This document shows, piece by piece, positions 46,642 through 55,244 of a DNA stretch of 64,000 bases (position 1 is the stretch's first letter; every line of letters begins with the position of its first letter). Position numbers and translations under genes: made by a program. The notes beneath the pieces are model-generated. The model saw nothing but the letters and a program-made list of their open reading frames with translations. It was not told the origin of the DNA and made no database searches. This DNA is from Pseudorhodoplanes sp. (GTDB taxonomy: Bacteria > Pseudomonadota > Alphaproteobacteria > Rhizobiales > Xanthobacteraceae): positions 1,752,332 to 1,816,331 of the forward strand of contig JAVSMS010000001.1 in NCBI GenBank assembly GCA_032027085.1. Reading direction: 5' to 3'.

Positions 46642-47262
46642 CTATTCTGCTTTATCCACCCCGCACTTGAACATGCGCGCCTTTTCGTCCGCGAGCTTGC
46701 GCGCAGCTTCATTGGCGCCGGGCGTGCGCGCATCGACATAACCGACGTGACAGACGCCGCCGGGATTGAGCCGCGTGACAACCAGTGTCCGGCCGGTGGA
46801 CTTGCCGTCGCCGCGCTCGACATCCTCCGCAGTCATCACATTCCAGCGCAGAATGGTGGCGAAGGGCCGCGTCTTGCCGTTCGGCAGCTTTTCGATGCGC
46901 CATTCGATGGTGCCGCGATAGACGCTGTTGAAGCCGGGGAATGTCTCTTCCGCGGCCAATTCATTTCCTGCCGCCTTGGCATTGCGGCCGAAGCTGACCC
47001 GCATGCGCTGGTCGCCGGCGCTCAGAAATACAATCAGCCCGCCATAGCCGGGACAGCGCCAGGAGCCGTAATCCTCGACGTCGCGGCCGCGCGTATGCTT
47101 GCAGGTCTTGTCAGTATCGAACGTCGTGTAAACGCTCGAAATTTCCTGCGCATGCGCAAGCCCAGCGCTCAGTGCAACGGCGGCAGCGCCAACTATTCCC
47201 AAAAATGTATTGCGCGTGAGGCAATTTTTCCCCGCAGTCATTTTCATTTGTCGGAGATACAT
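46642..47262 (-). CDS. secreted protein of unknown function
   Basis: About 206 residues. A basic start and hydrophobic stretch (FLGIVGAAAVALSAGLAHA) make a signal peptide cleaved before QEISSVYT. The mature protein has several Cys (KTCKHTRG, SWRCPGYGG, GGVCHVGY, MFKCGV), consistent with periplasmic disulfides, and no recognised domain. Similar proteins are annotated as hypothetical in Rhizobiales. The start is uncertain: ATG codons at 47262, 47247 and 47241 all precede the signal peptide and none has a clear ribosome site. It follows folD by ten bases and may be co-transcribed. Confidence 0.68.
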   Translation of the reverse strand: MYLRQMKMTAGKNCLTRNTFLGIVGAAAVALSAGLAHAQEISSVYTTFDTDKTCKHTRGRDVEDYGSWRCPGYGGLIVFLSAGDQRMRVSFGRNAKAAGNELAAEETFPGFNSVYRGTIEWRIEKLPNGKTRPFATILRWNVMTAEDVERGDGKSTGRTLVVTRLNPGGVCHVGYVDARTPGANEAARKLADEKARMFKCGVDKAE

Positions 47263-47272
47263 CAAGACCGGT

Positions 47273-48160
47273 TCAGAACACCTTCGGCTCCGACAAACCG
47301 GCTCCCGCGCAAGCGGCGCGCAATGTGTTGAGGATGACGCAAGCGATGGTCATCGGACCGACGCCCCCCGGCACCGGGGTGAGGGCGCCGGCGACTTCCT
47401 TCGCTTCGGCAAAGGCGACGTCGCCGACCAGCTTTGTCTTGCCGGCTTCGCCCGGCACGCGATTGATGCCGACATCAATGACGGTGGCGCCCTTCTTGAT
47501 CCAGTCGCCGCGCACCATTTCCGGGCGGCCGACGGCGGCGAACAGCAGATCCGCGCGGCGGCAGACATCCGGCAGATCCCTGGTTTTCGAGTGCGCGACG
47601 GTGACGGTGGCATTTTCCGCCAGCAGCAGTTGCGCCAAGGGTTTGCCGACGATGTTGGAGCGGCCGATCACCACCGCGTCCATGCCGGCGAACGAGCGAT
47701 GAATCTTCTTCGCCATGATCACGCAGCCGAAGGGGGTGCAGGGCACCAGCGCGCGCTGGCCGGTGGCGAGACGCCCGGCATTCACGGGATGAAAGCCGTC
47801 GACATCCTTGCCGGGATCAATGGTGTTGAGGACGAGCGTCGAATCGATCTGCTTCGGCAGCGGCAACTGCACCAGAATGCCGTGCACATTCCTGTCCGCA
47901 TTCAGGCGTTCGATCAGCGCGATCAACTCGGCCTGCGATGTCGTGTCCGGCAATTTGTGATCGAAGGAACGCATGCCGGCGTCGGTGACGGCCTTGGATT
48001 TCGAGCGCACATAGACTTCGCTCGCCGGATCATTGCCGACCAGCACCACCGCAAGCCCCGGCACGATGCCGCGCTCCCTGATCAAGGCCGCCGTCGCTGC
48101 CGCGATATTAGCGCGCAGCTCCTGTGCAATCGCCTTGCCGTCGATGATGGTTGCGGTCAT
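47273..48160 (-). CDS. folD: bifunctional methylene-THF dehydrogenase/cyclohydrolase
   Basis: 295 residues. [18 protein letters not shown] is the first FolD signature, containing the active-site Tyr and Lys; [23 protein letters not shown] and [17 protein letters not shown] (NADP-binding) follow, and [11 protein letters not shown] ends the conserved core. The enzyme converts 5,10-methylene-THF to 10-formyl-THF in one-carbon metabolism. It is upstream of the Cys-rich secreted protein. A repeat separates it from the DUF167 gene. Confidence 0.97.
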   Translation of the reverse strand: MTATIIDGKAIAQELRANIAAATAALIRERGIVPGLAVVLVGNDPASEVYVRSKSKAVTDAGMRSFDHKLPDTTSQAELIALIERLNADRNVHGILVQLPLPKQIDSTLVLNTIDPGKDVDGFHPVNAGRLATGQRALVPCTPFGCVIMAKKIHRSFAGMDAVVIGRSNIVGKPLAQLLLAENATVTVAHSKTRDLPDVCRRADLLFAAVGRPEMVRGDWIKKGATVIDVGINRVPGEAGKTKLVGDVAFAEAKEVAGALTPVPGGVGPMTIACVILNTLRAACAGAGLSEPKVF

Positions 48161-48171
48161 GCATTTCTCTC

Positions 48172-48250
48172 CGTCGTCATGGCCGCACTTGTTCGGACAA
48201 TCCGCGCCTTTCGGTTCCTGGCCGAGACGTGGATGCCACCGCGGGCATGA
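48172..48250. repeat. GTCATGGCCGC...GCGGGCATGACG repeat
   Basis: Begins CGTCGTCATGGCCGC and ends ACGTGGATGCCACCGCGGGCATGACGTT. The ends are inverted and the interior (GGTTCCTGGCCGAGACGTGG) resembles parts of the repeat at 5921-6072. Confidence 0.6.
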
Positions 48251-48258
48251 CGTTGTTG

Positions 48259-48579
48259 TTAATTCTTGCCAATCACTTTCTCAAGCTTCGCCATCAGCGT
48301 CGCCACATCGCCCTCAATCACAACACGCTTGATGCGCGAGGTTGCGCCGGCCGCCAGATTCACGCTGCGCGGCGGAACGTCAAGCGATTTGGCAAGGAGT
48401 CTGACCAGCGCCTCGTTGGCTTCGCCCTCGGTGGGCGCGACCCGTACGCGCGCTTTCAGGACGCTGCGCCCATCCGACATGGTTTCGATCCCATCGATGG
48501 AATCGCGTCCACCTTTCGGTGTCAGACGAACAGCGACAACGACGCCGGTTGCCGTCGCAGACCAAGGACGCTGGCCCAC
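48259..48579 (-). CDS. DUF167/YggU-family protein
   Basis: 106 residues. [17 protein letters not shown] and [38 protein letters not shown] are the family signature, a small alpha/beta protein of unknown function found near YggT in many bacteria. The upstream YggT gene stops nine bases before its start, so the two are co-transcribed. The start at 48579 gives a slightly long N-terminus. Confidence 0.9.
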   Translation of the reverse strand: MGQRPWSATATGVVVAVRLTPKGGRDSIDGIETMSDGRSVLKARVRVAPTEGEANEALVRLLAKSLDVPPRSVNLAAGATSRIKRVVIEGDVATLMAKLEKVIGKN

Positions 48580-48588
48580 GGTGCAATA

Positions 48589-48879
48589 TCAGAAGACGTT
48601 GGGATAGATGTAGCGGACGATCACGCTCTGAATGAAGAAGATGATCAGGATCAGGATGACCGGCGAGACATCGATGCCGCCAAGATTGGGCATGAAGTTG
48701 CGGATCGGCCGCAGCACCGGTTCGGTGATGCGATAGAGGAAATCGCCGATTACCGCGACGACCTGATTATGCGTATTCACGACGTTAAAGGCGATCAGCC
48801 AGGACAGGATCGCAGCCGCGATCAGAAGCCACACATAGATTTGCAGAACGACAAGGATGACATCGAGGAGCGCGCGCAT
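48589..48879 (-). CDS. YggT-family membrane protein
   Basis: 96 residues with two hydrophobic helices (about 6-28 and 68-90). LLDVILVVLQIYVWLLIAAAILSWLIAFNVVN and RITEPVLRPIRNFMPNLGGIDVSPVILILIIFF are the family core. YggT proteins are linked to osmotic stress and to cell-division or membrane organisation in various bacteria, without a settled mechanism. First gene of the yggT-yggU pair. Confidence 0.93.
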   Translation of the reverse strand: MRALLDVILVVLQIYVWLLIAAAILSWLIAFNVVNTHNQVVAVIGDFLYRITEPVLRPIRNFMPNLGGIDVSPVILILIIFFIQSVIVRYIYPNVF

Positions 48880-48961
48880 GTGCCGATTCGCTTGTTGGTG
48901 GGACCGCCCGGAAACGCATCAAACATGTACCGGGTCGCCGTGAAAGGAACAAGTCGGCTGT

Positions 48962-49052
48962 CGTCATCCTGACGTGGCGGCGAAGCCACCCTTAAAGGAT
49001 GACGACGAAACAGGCCGTTCCCTTCGAGGCTCGCCTCGCTCGCATCTCAGGT
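48962..49052. repeat. GTCATCCTGACG...GGATGACG repeat upstream of tRNA-Ala
   Basis: GTCATCCTGACGTGGCGGCGAAGCCACCCTTAAAGGATGACGAC contains inverted ends and the hairpin GTGGC-GGCGAA-GCCAC. CCTTCGAGGCTCGCC and CGCATCTCAGG follow, as in the element at 52870. It occupies most of the gap between yggT and the tRNA promoter. Confidence 0.65.
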
Positions 49053-49074
49053 AACGGTACTTTTCCCCTTATCC

Positions 49075-49103
49075 TTGACAGTCCCACCCCTGCGGCCTAA
49101 ATG
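49075..49103 (+). promoter_or_regulatory. promoter of tRNA-Ala
   Basis: TTGACA (49075-49080) and TAAATG (49098-49103) with a 17-base spacer lie 18 bases before the tRNA, matching the sigma-70 consensus. The predicted start is near 49110. Confidence 0.7.
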
Positions 49104-49120
49104 GCCGGCACTCAGGGATT

Positions 49121-49196
49121 GGGGCCGTAGCTCAGCTGGGAGAGCGCCTCGTTCGCAATGAGGAGGTCAGGGGTTCGATTCCCCTCGGCTCCACCA
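49121..49196 (+). tRNA. tRNA-Ala, anticodon CGC
   Basis: A 76-base cloverleaf. Acceptor arm GGGGCCG pairs with CGGCTCC (one G-U), D arm GCTC...GAGC, anticodon loop TTCGCAA gives anticodon CGC (codon GCG), and the T arm has GGGGTTCGATTCCCC. The 3' CCA is encoded. Housekeeping promoter directly upstream; convincing terminator not seen. Confidence 0.97.
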
Positions 49197-49366
49197 TCCT
49201 CCGCTCTTCGAGCTGCGGATGGCAGGCCACCCGGAGATCGCGCGAAGGGTGCCTCCATAGCTTGGCGAAGGAGGGCCGCAAAATCGGACCGCCCTCCGCT
49301 GCTTGAATGGAATTGTGACCGGATGACATCCCCGCTCCTCACGCCGTTCCGGGAGCGCCGGCCGCA

Positions 49367-50716
49367 ATGACCACCAAACCACCTGCCGATACCCCAATAG
49401 GTCGCCACCGCCCGTTCCAGCTCTTCTGGCTGGCGCGCGTCTTTGCGACCGTGGCGCTGCAGATGCAGGTGGTTGCGGTCGGGTGGCAAATCTATGCCAT
49501 GACCGACAGCGCCCTCGATCTCGGGCTTGTGGGATTGGCCCAGTTCATTCCGGCCTTCCTGCTGGTGTTGATCGCCGGGCATGTCGCCGACCGCTACGAC
49601 CGCGGTGTGGTGCTGCGTCTGTGCCAGATCATCGAAGGACTTGCCGCAGCGGGCCTTGCGCTCGGCACAGCATCGGGCTGGCTGACGCGTGAATGGATTT
49701 TCTTCTTCGTGTTCATTCTCGGCGCCGCCCGCGCCTTCGAGGCGCCAACCCTGCAGGCGCTGCTGCCCGGCATCGTGCCGATGCCGCTGCTGCCCAAGGC
49801 GGTGGCCGGATCGGCCTCCGCCAATCAGGCCGCCACCATCGCCGGTCCGGCCGTCGGCGGCCTGCTCTATGCGTTCAATCCCACGCTGGTCTACGCAATC
49901 TGCTGCGCCCTGTTCATTTCGGCAAGCTTCCTGATCTCGCTGATCAATGTCGCCCGCGCCGCGCCCAAGCGCGAAAAGATCAATCTGCAGGTGCTGTTTG
50001 CCGGCATCACCTTCATTAAAAAGAAACCGGTCATCCTCGGCGCCATCTCGCTCGACATGTTCGCGGTTCTGCTGGGCGGCGCCACCGCGCTGCTGCCGAT
50101 CTATGCCAAGGATATCCTGCATGTCGGCCCGCTGGGCCTGGGCCTGTTGCGCGCGGCGCCCGCGATCGGCGCATTGATGATGGCCATCGCGCTGGCCCGC
50201 TGGTCGCTGAACAGGAACGCCGGACGCAAGATGTTCGCCGCGGTGGCGATCTTCGGCGTCGCGACCATTGTCTTCGCGCTCTCGACATCTTTCCTGCTGT
50301 CCATCGCGGCGCTGGTGGTGCTCGGCGCCGCCGACATGGTGAGCGTCGTGGTGCGGCAGACGCTGGTGCAGATGCAGACGCCGGATAACATGCGCGGCCG
50401 CGTAACCGCGGTGAATACGCTGTTCGTCGGGACTTCAAATCAGCTCGGCGAATTTCGCGCCGGCACCATGGCTGAATTCACCGGCGCGCTGATCGCGGTC
50501 ATTGCCGGCGGCGTCGGCACGTTGCTGATCGTCGCGCTCTGGATGAAGATGTTCCCGGCTTTGCTGAAGGTGAACGATCTCACCCGCAGCGAGACGGCAA
50601 CCGAGAAACCGAAACGCCAGCGCAGAAAGGCGCCTGCCAATGTCAAATCCGAAAAGCCCGCACGTGGAAGTGCTGCGCTCGAACGCAGTGCTGACGAAGG
50701 GCCTGCCGTTTCCTGA
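49367..50716 (+). CDS. MFS transporter, EntS/MFS_3-like
   Basis: 449 residues with about 12 membrane helices. FQLFWLARVFATVALQMQVVAVGWQIY is the typical first helix and PAFLLVLIAGHVADRYDRG the loop 2-3 signature (GxxxDRxxRR-like). EntS-like carriers export siderophores or drugs. The last 45 residues form a basic, Lys/Glu-rich tail (ATEKPKRQRRKAPA) that is unlike most family members and lies in the region overlapped by the following RidA gene. It is downstream of the tRNA with its own upstream region of 170 bases. Confidence 0.9.
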   Translation: MTTKPPADTPIGRHRPFQLFWLARVFATVALQMQVVAVGWQIYAMTDSALDLGLVGLAQFIPAFLLVLIAGHVADRYDRGVVLRLCQIIEGLAAAGLALGTASGWLTREWIFFFVFILGAARAFEAPTLQALLPGIVPMPLLPKAVAGSASANQAATIAGPAVGGLLYAFNPTLVYAICCALFISASFLISLINVARAAPKREKINLQVLFAGITFIKKKPVILGAISLDMFAVLLGGATALLPIYAKDILHVGPLGLGLLRAAPAIGALMMAIALARWSLNRNAGRKMFAAVAIFGVATIVFALSTSFLLSIAALVVLGAADMVSVVVRQTLVQMQTPDNMRGRVTAVNTLFVGTSNQLGEFRAGTMAEFTGALIAVIAGGVGTLLIVALWMKMFPALLKVNDLTRSETATEKPKRQRRKAPANVKSEKPARGSAALERSADEGPAVS

Positions 50717-51041
50717 CGGCGTGCGCGTCGGCGATCTCGTGATCCTGTCGGGCCAGATCGGCATCAGGCCGGGCACGCTGGAGCTGGTGCCGGGCGGCAT
50801 CGAGGCGGAGACGCGGCGAACGTTCGAGAACCTGACGCTGGCGCTGGCCGCGCATGGCCTGTCGCTTGGCGACATCGTGCGGGTGCAGGTGATGCTCGCC
50901 GACATGGGCGAATGGCAGCGTTTCAATCAGGTCTATCTGGAATTCTTCCCGGACGCGGCGCCGGCGCGCAGCGCCTTCGGCGCGACCGGACTCGCGCTCG
51001 GCGCACGGGTGGAAGTGGAAGCTTTTGCTGTGAGGCGATAG
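50640..51041 (+). CDS. RidA/YjgF-family enamine/imine deaminase
   Basis: 133 residues. GVRVGDLVILSGQIGIRPGT and AETRRTFENLTLALAAHGLSLGDIVRVQVMLADM are RidA signatures, and PARSAFGATGLALGARVEVEAFA near the end holds the conserved Arg that contacts substrate. RidA hydrolyses reactive enamines released by PLP enzymes. The ATG at 50640 gives the normal length, which means the gene overlaps the last 77 bases of the MFS gene in another frame. No shorter start keeps the family's first strand. Confidence 0.9.
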   Translation: MSNPKSPHVEVLRSNAVLTKGLPFPDGVRVGDLVILSGQIGIRPGTLELVPGGIEAETRRTFENLTLALAAHGLSLGDIVRVQVMLADMGEWQRFNQVYLEFFPDAAPARSAFGATGLALGARVEVEAFAVRR

Positions 51042-51059
51042 CCTTCATGCTCCGCGAAA

Positions 51060-51205
51060 GCGGGGCACCCAGCAATCACCGGACTTCATGAGATACTCTG
51101 GATCGTCCATCACAAAGTCGGCTATAGCCGACTTGCGCACTTTAAAAACCGATTTGAGGTAAACCCGAGGTCGGGCGCGGCGATGACGGCAAAGAGCGCT
51201 GATAG
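51060..51205. repeat. palindrome-rich intergenic element
   Basis: GCTCCGCGAAAGCGGGGCACCCAG is a hairpin-bearing element end. The perfect 20-base palindrome AAGTCGGCTATAGCCGACTT lies at 51115-51134. GAGCGCTGATAGCGCTATTC adds another inverted pair close to the amidotransferase stop. It fills the gap between the RidA gene and the amidotransferase gene. Confidence 0.65.
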
Positions 51206-51211
51206 CGCTAT

Positions 51212-51955
51212 TCAAGCGCGCCACGCGCTCAGCGTCTTCTCCTCCTGCTCGTGCGCCGCCTCGCGCACATGCCGCAGCCAGTGATCGAGAAAGGCCGACA
51301 GCCATGCCCTCATGCCATGGTCATAAACCCAGCGGTCCTCGAAATGCGCGGCGCGCTGCTTTGCGCCCGGCAATTCCATGCGGTGCGCGCCGCGCACCAC
51401 CCAGCGGCACATCATCGCGTGCGTGACCTCGGGATGAAATTGCAGGCCGAAAGCGTGGTCGCCATGGCGAAAGGCCTGGCACGGGAAGGTGTCGCCCTCC
51501 GCCAGCAGGACTGAGTCCGCGGGCAGATCGAAACCTTCGCGATGCCATTGATAGACGTGGTCCGGCCACATGACGCTGATCCGGCGCCCGGCTTCAGTCG
51601 GGCGGATCGGATAATAGCCGACCTCCACATGCCCCTCGTCGTGAAAGCCGACCTTGCCGCCGAGATTGCGCGCCATCATCTGAGCGCCGAGACAGATGCC
51701 GAGCAGCGGCTTGTTTTCCTTGAGCGGTACGGACATCCAGTCGATCTCGCGCCGGATGAAGTCGTCATTGTCGTTGGCGCTTTGCGGGCCGCCAAAGACG
51801 ACGGCGCCGGAATGCTGCGCCAGCGTGTCCGGCAAGGGATCGCCGATGCAAGGCTTGCGGATGTCGAGCGGGTAGCCGCGCTGGCGCAGATAATTGCCGA
51901 CGCGTCCGGGCGTCGAATTTTGCTGATGCAGGACAATGAGGACCGGCGGCTTCAT
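51212..51955 (-). CDS. class I glutamine amidotransferase-domain protein
   Basis: 247 residues from the ATG at 51955. GICLGAQMMARNLGG holds the nucleophilic Cys and LQFHPEVTHAMM the His and Glu of the triad. AVVFGGPQSANDNDDFIRREIDWM is typical of a stand-alone GATase1 subfamily annotated as GMP synthase-like, without a synthetase domain. It probably hydrolyses glutamine or a gamma-glutamyl compound. A longer start at 52039 would lie just after the SDR stop, but it lacks a ribosome site and family similarity. Downstream of the SDR gene on the same strand. Confidence 0.9.
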   Translation of the reverse strand: MKPPVLIVLHQQNSTPGRVGNYLRQRGYPLDIRKPCIGDPLPDTLAQHSGAVVFGGPQSANDNDDFIRREIDWMSVPLKENKPLLGICLGAQMMARNLGGKVGFHDEGHVEVGYYPIRPTEAGRRISVMWPDHVYQWHREGFDLPADSVLLAEGDTFPCQAFRHGDHAFGLQFHPEVTHAMMCRWVVRGAHRMELPGAKQRAAHFEDRWVYDHGMRAWLSAFLDHWLRHVREAAHEQEEKTLSAWRA

Positions 51956-52054
51956 TGCAACGTGGCCATCAGGTGAGGCGCTGGTAGTTTTGCTGTGATT
52001 CCACGATCTTAGCAATGTCGACGGCTGCAGGCCGGCCATGAGCGGGACGCCGCA

Positions 52055-52840
52055 TCAGAGGCGCCGGCGCTGGCGGGCATAGACACCTTCCATCACCCAG
52101 GCGCGCGGCGCAAAGCGCGCAAGAACGGCGACAACCTTGGTCAGAAAGCCGGGCACGACGACACGCTTGCCCGCCATCAGCCCGCGATAGCCGTCCTCGG
52201 CGACGCGAGCGGCGTCCATCGTCAGAAGCCCGTTCTTTTCATCATTCGCCAGCCCGGCACGCGCCTGAAATTCCGTCGGCACAGGGCCCGGGCACAAGGC
52301 AGTCACCCGCACGCCCTTGCGCTTCAGTTCGCGATGCAGGGCCTCGGTGAAGGACAATACATAGGCCTTGCTGGCGTAATAGACCGCAGAACCCGGCCCG
52401 GGCAGAAAGCCTGCCACCGATGCGACATTGAGAATGCCGCCCTTGCGCCGTGCCAGCAGCTCGATCCAGCGCAGCGAAAAATCGGTGAGCGTGCGGATAT
52501 TGAGATCGATCATGTGCAACTGCTCGGTGCGGTCGCGATCCTGCGCCTTGCCGATGAGACCGAAGCCGGCATTGTTGACAACATAGTGCGGCTCAAATCC
52601 GCGCGCTCTCAATTCCGCGTCGACCTTGTCGGCCATGCCGGGCTCTTGCAGGTCAAGCGCCAGCACCAGCGGTTCCGCACCGCCCGCCGCGACAATCTCA
52701 CGGGCCAGCGCGGCGAGCTTCTCGCCGCGGCGCGCGATGAGGACAAGGCGATGACCATTGCGCGCAAAGACGCGCGCGAGCTCAGCGCCGATGCCAGCGG
52801 ATGCGCCGGTGAGAATGACAACGGGTTCGCGCTCAGCCAT
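52055..52840 (-). CDS. classical short-chain dehydrogenase/reductase
   Basis: 261 residues from the ATG at 52840 (a TTG at 52846 also fits). LTGASAGIGAELARVFA is the cofactor loop, VNNAGFG the NNAG motif, and NVASVAGFLPGPGSAVYYASKAYV carries Ser, Tyr and Lys of the catalytic triad. The C-terminus extends with basic residues (YARQRRRL). It may act on a lipid or sugar substrate; unknown. It contrasts with the atypical SDR at 38736. The amidotransferase gene follows on the same strand. Confidence 0.92.
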   Translation of the reverse strand: MAEREPVVILTGASAGIGAELARVFARNGHRLVLIARRGEKLAALAREIVAAGGAEPLVLALDLQEPGMADKVDAELRARGFEPHYVVNNAGFGLIGKAQDRDRTEQLHMIDLNIRTLTDFSLRWIELLARRKGGILNVASVAGFLPGPGSAVYYASKAYVLSFTEALHRELKRKGVRVTALCPGPVPTEFQARAGLANDEKNGLLTMDAARVAEDGYRGLMAGKRVVVPGFLTKVVAVLARFAPRAWVMEGVYARQRRRL

Positions 52841-52869
52841 CGCCAATATGGTTGCTCACTCTGGGTCTC

Positions 52870-53003
52870 TCCGTCACCTCGAGGTGCCTGCGCAAAGCGC
52901 AAGCCTCGAAGGGACGACGTTCTAGGAATTCAGAAGATGCGAGCCGTCCTCCTTCGAGGCTCCTCCCCGGCTTTCGCCGGGTCGCATCTCAGGATGACAG
53001 AGA
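52870..53003. repeat. GTCACCTCGAGG...CAGGATGACAG composite repeat
   Basis: Begins CCGTCACCTCGAGGTGCC and ends CGCATCTCAGGATGACAG. Internal parts TTCGAGGCTCCTCCCC and GGAATTCAGAAGATGCGAG are seen in other copies (3189-3273, 48962-49052). It is the longest version of this family in the window. Confidence 0.65.
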
Positions 53004-53020
53004 AAGGACCGAGTAGCCAT

Positions 53021-53494
53021 TCACGCGTCGTTATGCGGCTTGCTTGCGGCCGAAACATTGCGCCGCAGCTCCACGCGATCGCGCGCGGAAATGCCGAGCA
53101 GATCGGACGCGCGCCAGACGATGTTGTCCTCGAACTCGTTCATGCGGCCATCGGCAAAGACGATCTGCCACATCATCTCGACCACGCGGCGGCGGCCCCC
53201 CTCGTCGAGCGAGCGATTGAGCAGGCTGGTGAAGGAATAGAGATCCACGGCCTCGCGGTCGGCGGCGGTCGCAGCTTCGATCAGTTCCGCGGTCGCATCG
53301 TCGTCAAGCGCGAATTCGAGCTGCAGCATATTGCGCAGGCGTTCGCGCTCCCGCGGCGAAATCTCGCCGTCAACCAGACTGATATGAATCAGAAGCGCCG
53401 CCGCGGCGAGCCGGTAATCGCCGTCATCGAAGCGGCTTGCGGGCTTTTGTCCCGAGCCCACCTCGCCAAGAAATTCCTTCAGAAGATCGAGCAT
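53021..53494 (-). CDS. TerB-family tellurite-resistance-like protein
   Basis: 157 residues from the ATG at 53494, with AGGACAGGC upstream. The all-alpha fold shows LAAAALLIHISLVDGEISPRERERLRNML and MMWQIVFADGRMNEFEDNIVWRASDLLGI, two copies of the acidic metal-binding DG(E/R)... motif typical of TerB. The family binds Ca/Mg and participates in stress-response complexes; here no terC, terD or other ter genes are near. The first 29 codons of a longer frame are a non-homologous leader. Confidence 0.9.
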   Translation of the reverse strand: MLDLLKEFLGEVGSGQKPASRFDDGDYRLAAAALLIHISLVDGEISPRERERLRNMLQLEFALDDDATAELIEAATAADREAVDLYSFTSLLNRSLDEGGRRRVVEMMWQIVFADGRMNEFEDNIVWRASDLLGISARDRVELRRNVSAASKPHNDA

Positions 53495-53620
53495 CTGCCT
53501 GTCCTGCCAAGTCCCCGGAATTTGGGGAGCGCGCGCGGCGATGTAAAGCCAAATGCGGCCGGGACCAAGCAGCAGCCGCATTACCTTTTGGCAATCATTC
53601 GGCCGGCAGTTCCGGGAGGA

Positions 53621-54163
53621 TCACTGCGCGGCCTGTTTCTCGGCGAGACTCTGATCCAGCAAATCGAGATTGTTGCGGATATAGGGGTTGCCCGGGTCCT
53701 TGGCCTGTGCCTGCAGGAGGGTCGCGCGCGCTTTCCGGCGGTCGCCACGCAGCAGATAGGAATAGCCCTGGTTGTTCAGGATTTCCGGCGTCGGACCTGC
53801 GAGCCGGATCGCCTGGGCATAGGCGCGGTCGGCGAGATCGAAGCGGCGCAGCTTATCGTAGCTCGCGGCGAGCCCGATCCAGGCTTCCAGACTTTTCGGC
53901 CCCTTCTCGACGGCCCGGCGGAAATGCTGCTCGGCGAGGCCGAAGCTGTTCTGGCGATAGTGTTTCTTGCCGAGACTGAGATCGTCGTTGGGGTCTTCGC
54001 CGGTCAAGCCAGTGGAGGCCGGGGCCAAAGCCGGCGCCGGCTGCCCGATCGAGCCGGTCACCTCCCCCTCGCCTGCCGCGGTCGGGCTGTTGGGGGTTGT
54101 TTCACAGCCGGCGAGCCAGATCAGGCAGGCCGCCGTCGTCACCAAAACGCGGGGAACACGCAT
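53621..54163 (-). CDS. TPR-repeat lipoprotein, TadD-like
   Basis: 180 residues from the ATG at 54163. The lipobox LAGC puts the lipidated Cys at residue 20. After a linker (about 20-60) come three or four tetratricopeptide repeats (GLAEQHFRRAVEKGPKSLEAWIGLA; DLADRAYAQAIRLAGPTPEILNNQGY; DRRKARATLLQAQAKDPGNPYIRNNL). Position just after the cpa/tad genes and the TPR-lipoprotein layout match TadD, which helps assemble or localise the secretin. It is separated from tadC by 139 bases, so it may have its own promoter. Confidence 0.85.
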   Translation of the reverse strand: MRVPRVLVTTAACLIWLAGCETTPNSPTAAGEGEVTGSIGQPAPALAPASTGLTGEDPNDDLSLGKKHYRQNSFGLAEQHFRRAVEKGPKSLEAWIGLAASYDKLRRFDLADRAYAQAIRLAGPTPEILNNQGYSYLLRGDRRKARATLLQAQAKDPGNPYIRNNLDLLDQSLAEKQAAQ

Positions 54164-54302
54164 TCTACGCTCCGCGCGGCGAAGCAATCCCGCGAAAGCG
54201 AGCGCACGCACGCATACACACGGCCCCTACGCGGCCGCAGGCAGAGGTTATGAGATGGTGGTTAAGATTTTATCGATCCGCCCGGCGCCTGCAGCAAAAT
54301 CG

Positions 54303-55241
54303 CTAATAGGTCCCGGTCATTACGCGGATCACGACCGGCAGCAGGATGACCACGAACAGGACTGGAAAGATGCAGACCATCATCGGCAGGGAGAGCTTGG
54401 CCGGCAGGGAATAGGCCTTCTCTTCCGCGGTCGACAGCCGCTGGTGACGCATATCGTCGGAATAGATGCGCAGCGCCTCGGTGATGCTGGAGCCAAGCTC
54501 CTCGGACTGCGCGATCAAGGTCGCGAAGGATCGCGCTTCGTCCAGGCCGAGACGGTCGGACAAATGTTCCAGCGCGTCAGTCATCTGCCGGCCGGCGCGG
54601 ATTTCAAGATTGGTCATGTGAATATTGGCGGCGAGCGAGGGATAGGTGTCGCACAATTCGCGGCCCACACGATCAAGCGAGGCCTCCATGCTCAACCCGG
54701 CATCGGCGCAGACGACAAGCAGGTCAAGAAAATCGGGAAAGCCGACGCGGTGCTCCTGCTTGCGCCGCGCGATGCGGCGGTCGAGATAGAGGCTCGGCCC
54801 GAGATAGCCGGCAAGTCCTGCGCCGCCCACGATCAGCCAGTAGACGGATCCCTTGTCGGCCGGCACCAGCATCATCGCGGCTGCGGCAAGCCCGACGGCC
54901 AGACCCGTGCGCGCCAGAAAGAAATAGGCCACGCCGCGCGGATCATAGAAGCCGGCCACCACAAGGCGCTTGCGCAGCACCTTCATGTCTTTCGAATCCG
55001 ACTCCCCGTAATGCTTCTGCGCATAATCGATGACGCGCTGTGCGACCCGCGAATCCTGCAGCGAGCGGCGCCCAGCACTGCCGCCGGCATCCAGGCTGAT
55101 TCCGGCGGCGCGGCGCTTCATTGATCCGTGCAGGCGCAGCGAGACCATGACCGCAAATGCGAGCATGGCAGCCGCCATGAAGATCAAGAGCGTCAGCATC
55201 GTTGACGCGGCATCGCCGAACATGTCGAAAGCGGTATTCAT
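54303..55241 (-). CDS. tadC: Tad pilus platform protein TadC
   Basis: 312 residues of the type II secretion GspF domain family with three or four membrane helices (near 5-28, 115-160, and 285-310). VCADAGLSMEASLDRVGREL and LGSSITEALRIYSDDMRHQR are the family's repeated segments. With TadB it forms the inner-membrane platform that couples the CpaF ATPase to pilin assembly. It starts three bases downstream of the tadB stop. Confidence 0.94.
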   Translation of the reverse strand: MNTAFDMFGDAASTMLTLLIFMAAAMLAFAVMVSLRLHGSMKRRAAGISLDAGGSAGRRSLQDSRVAQRVIDYAQKHYGESDSKDMKVLRKRLVVAGFYDPRGVAYFFLARTGLAVGLAAAAMMLVPADKGSVYWLIVGGAGLAGYLGPSLYLDRRIARRKQEHRVGFPDFLDLLVVCADAGLSMEASLDRVGRELCDTYPSLAANIHMTNLEIRAGRQMTDALEHLSDRLGLDEARSFATLIAQSEELGSSITEALRIYSDDMRHQRLSTAEEKAYSLPAKLSLPMMVCIFPVLFVVILLPVVIRVMTGTY

Positions 55242-55244
55242 CGC

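Noticed and set aside
49195-49225. Hairpin after tRNA-Ala as intrinsic terminator
   Set aside because: CATCC-CCGC/GCGGATG pairing is imperfect and no T-run follows.
49112-50122. 336-codon minus-strand frame opposite the MFS gene and tRNA
   Set aside because: It covers the tRNA and the transporter gene in antisense and has no recognisable domain.
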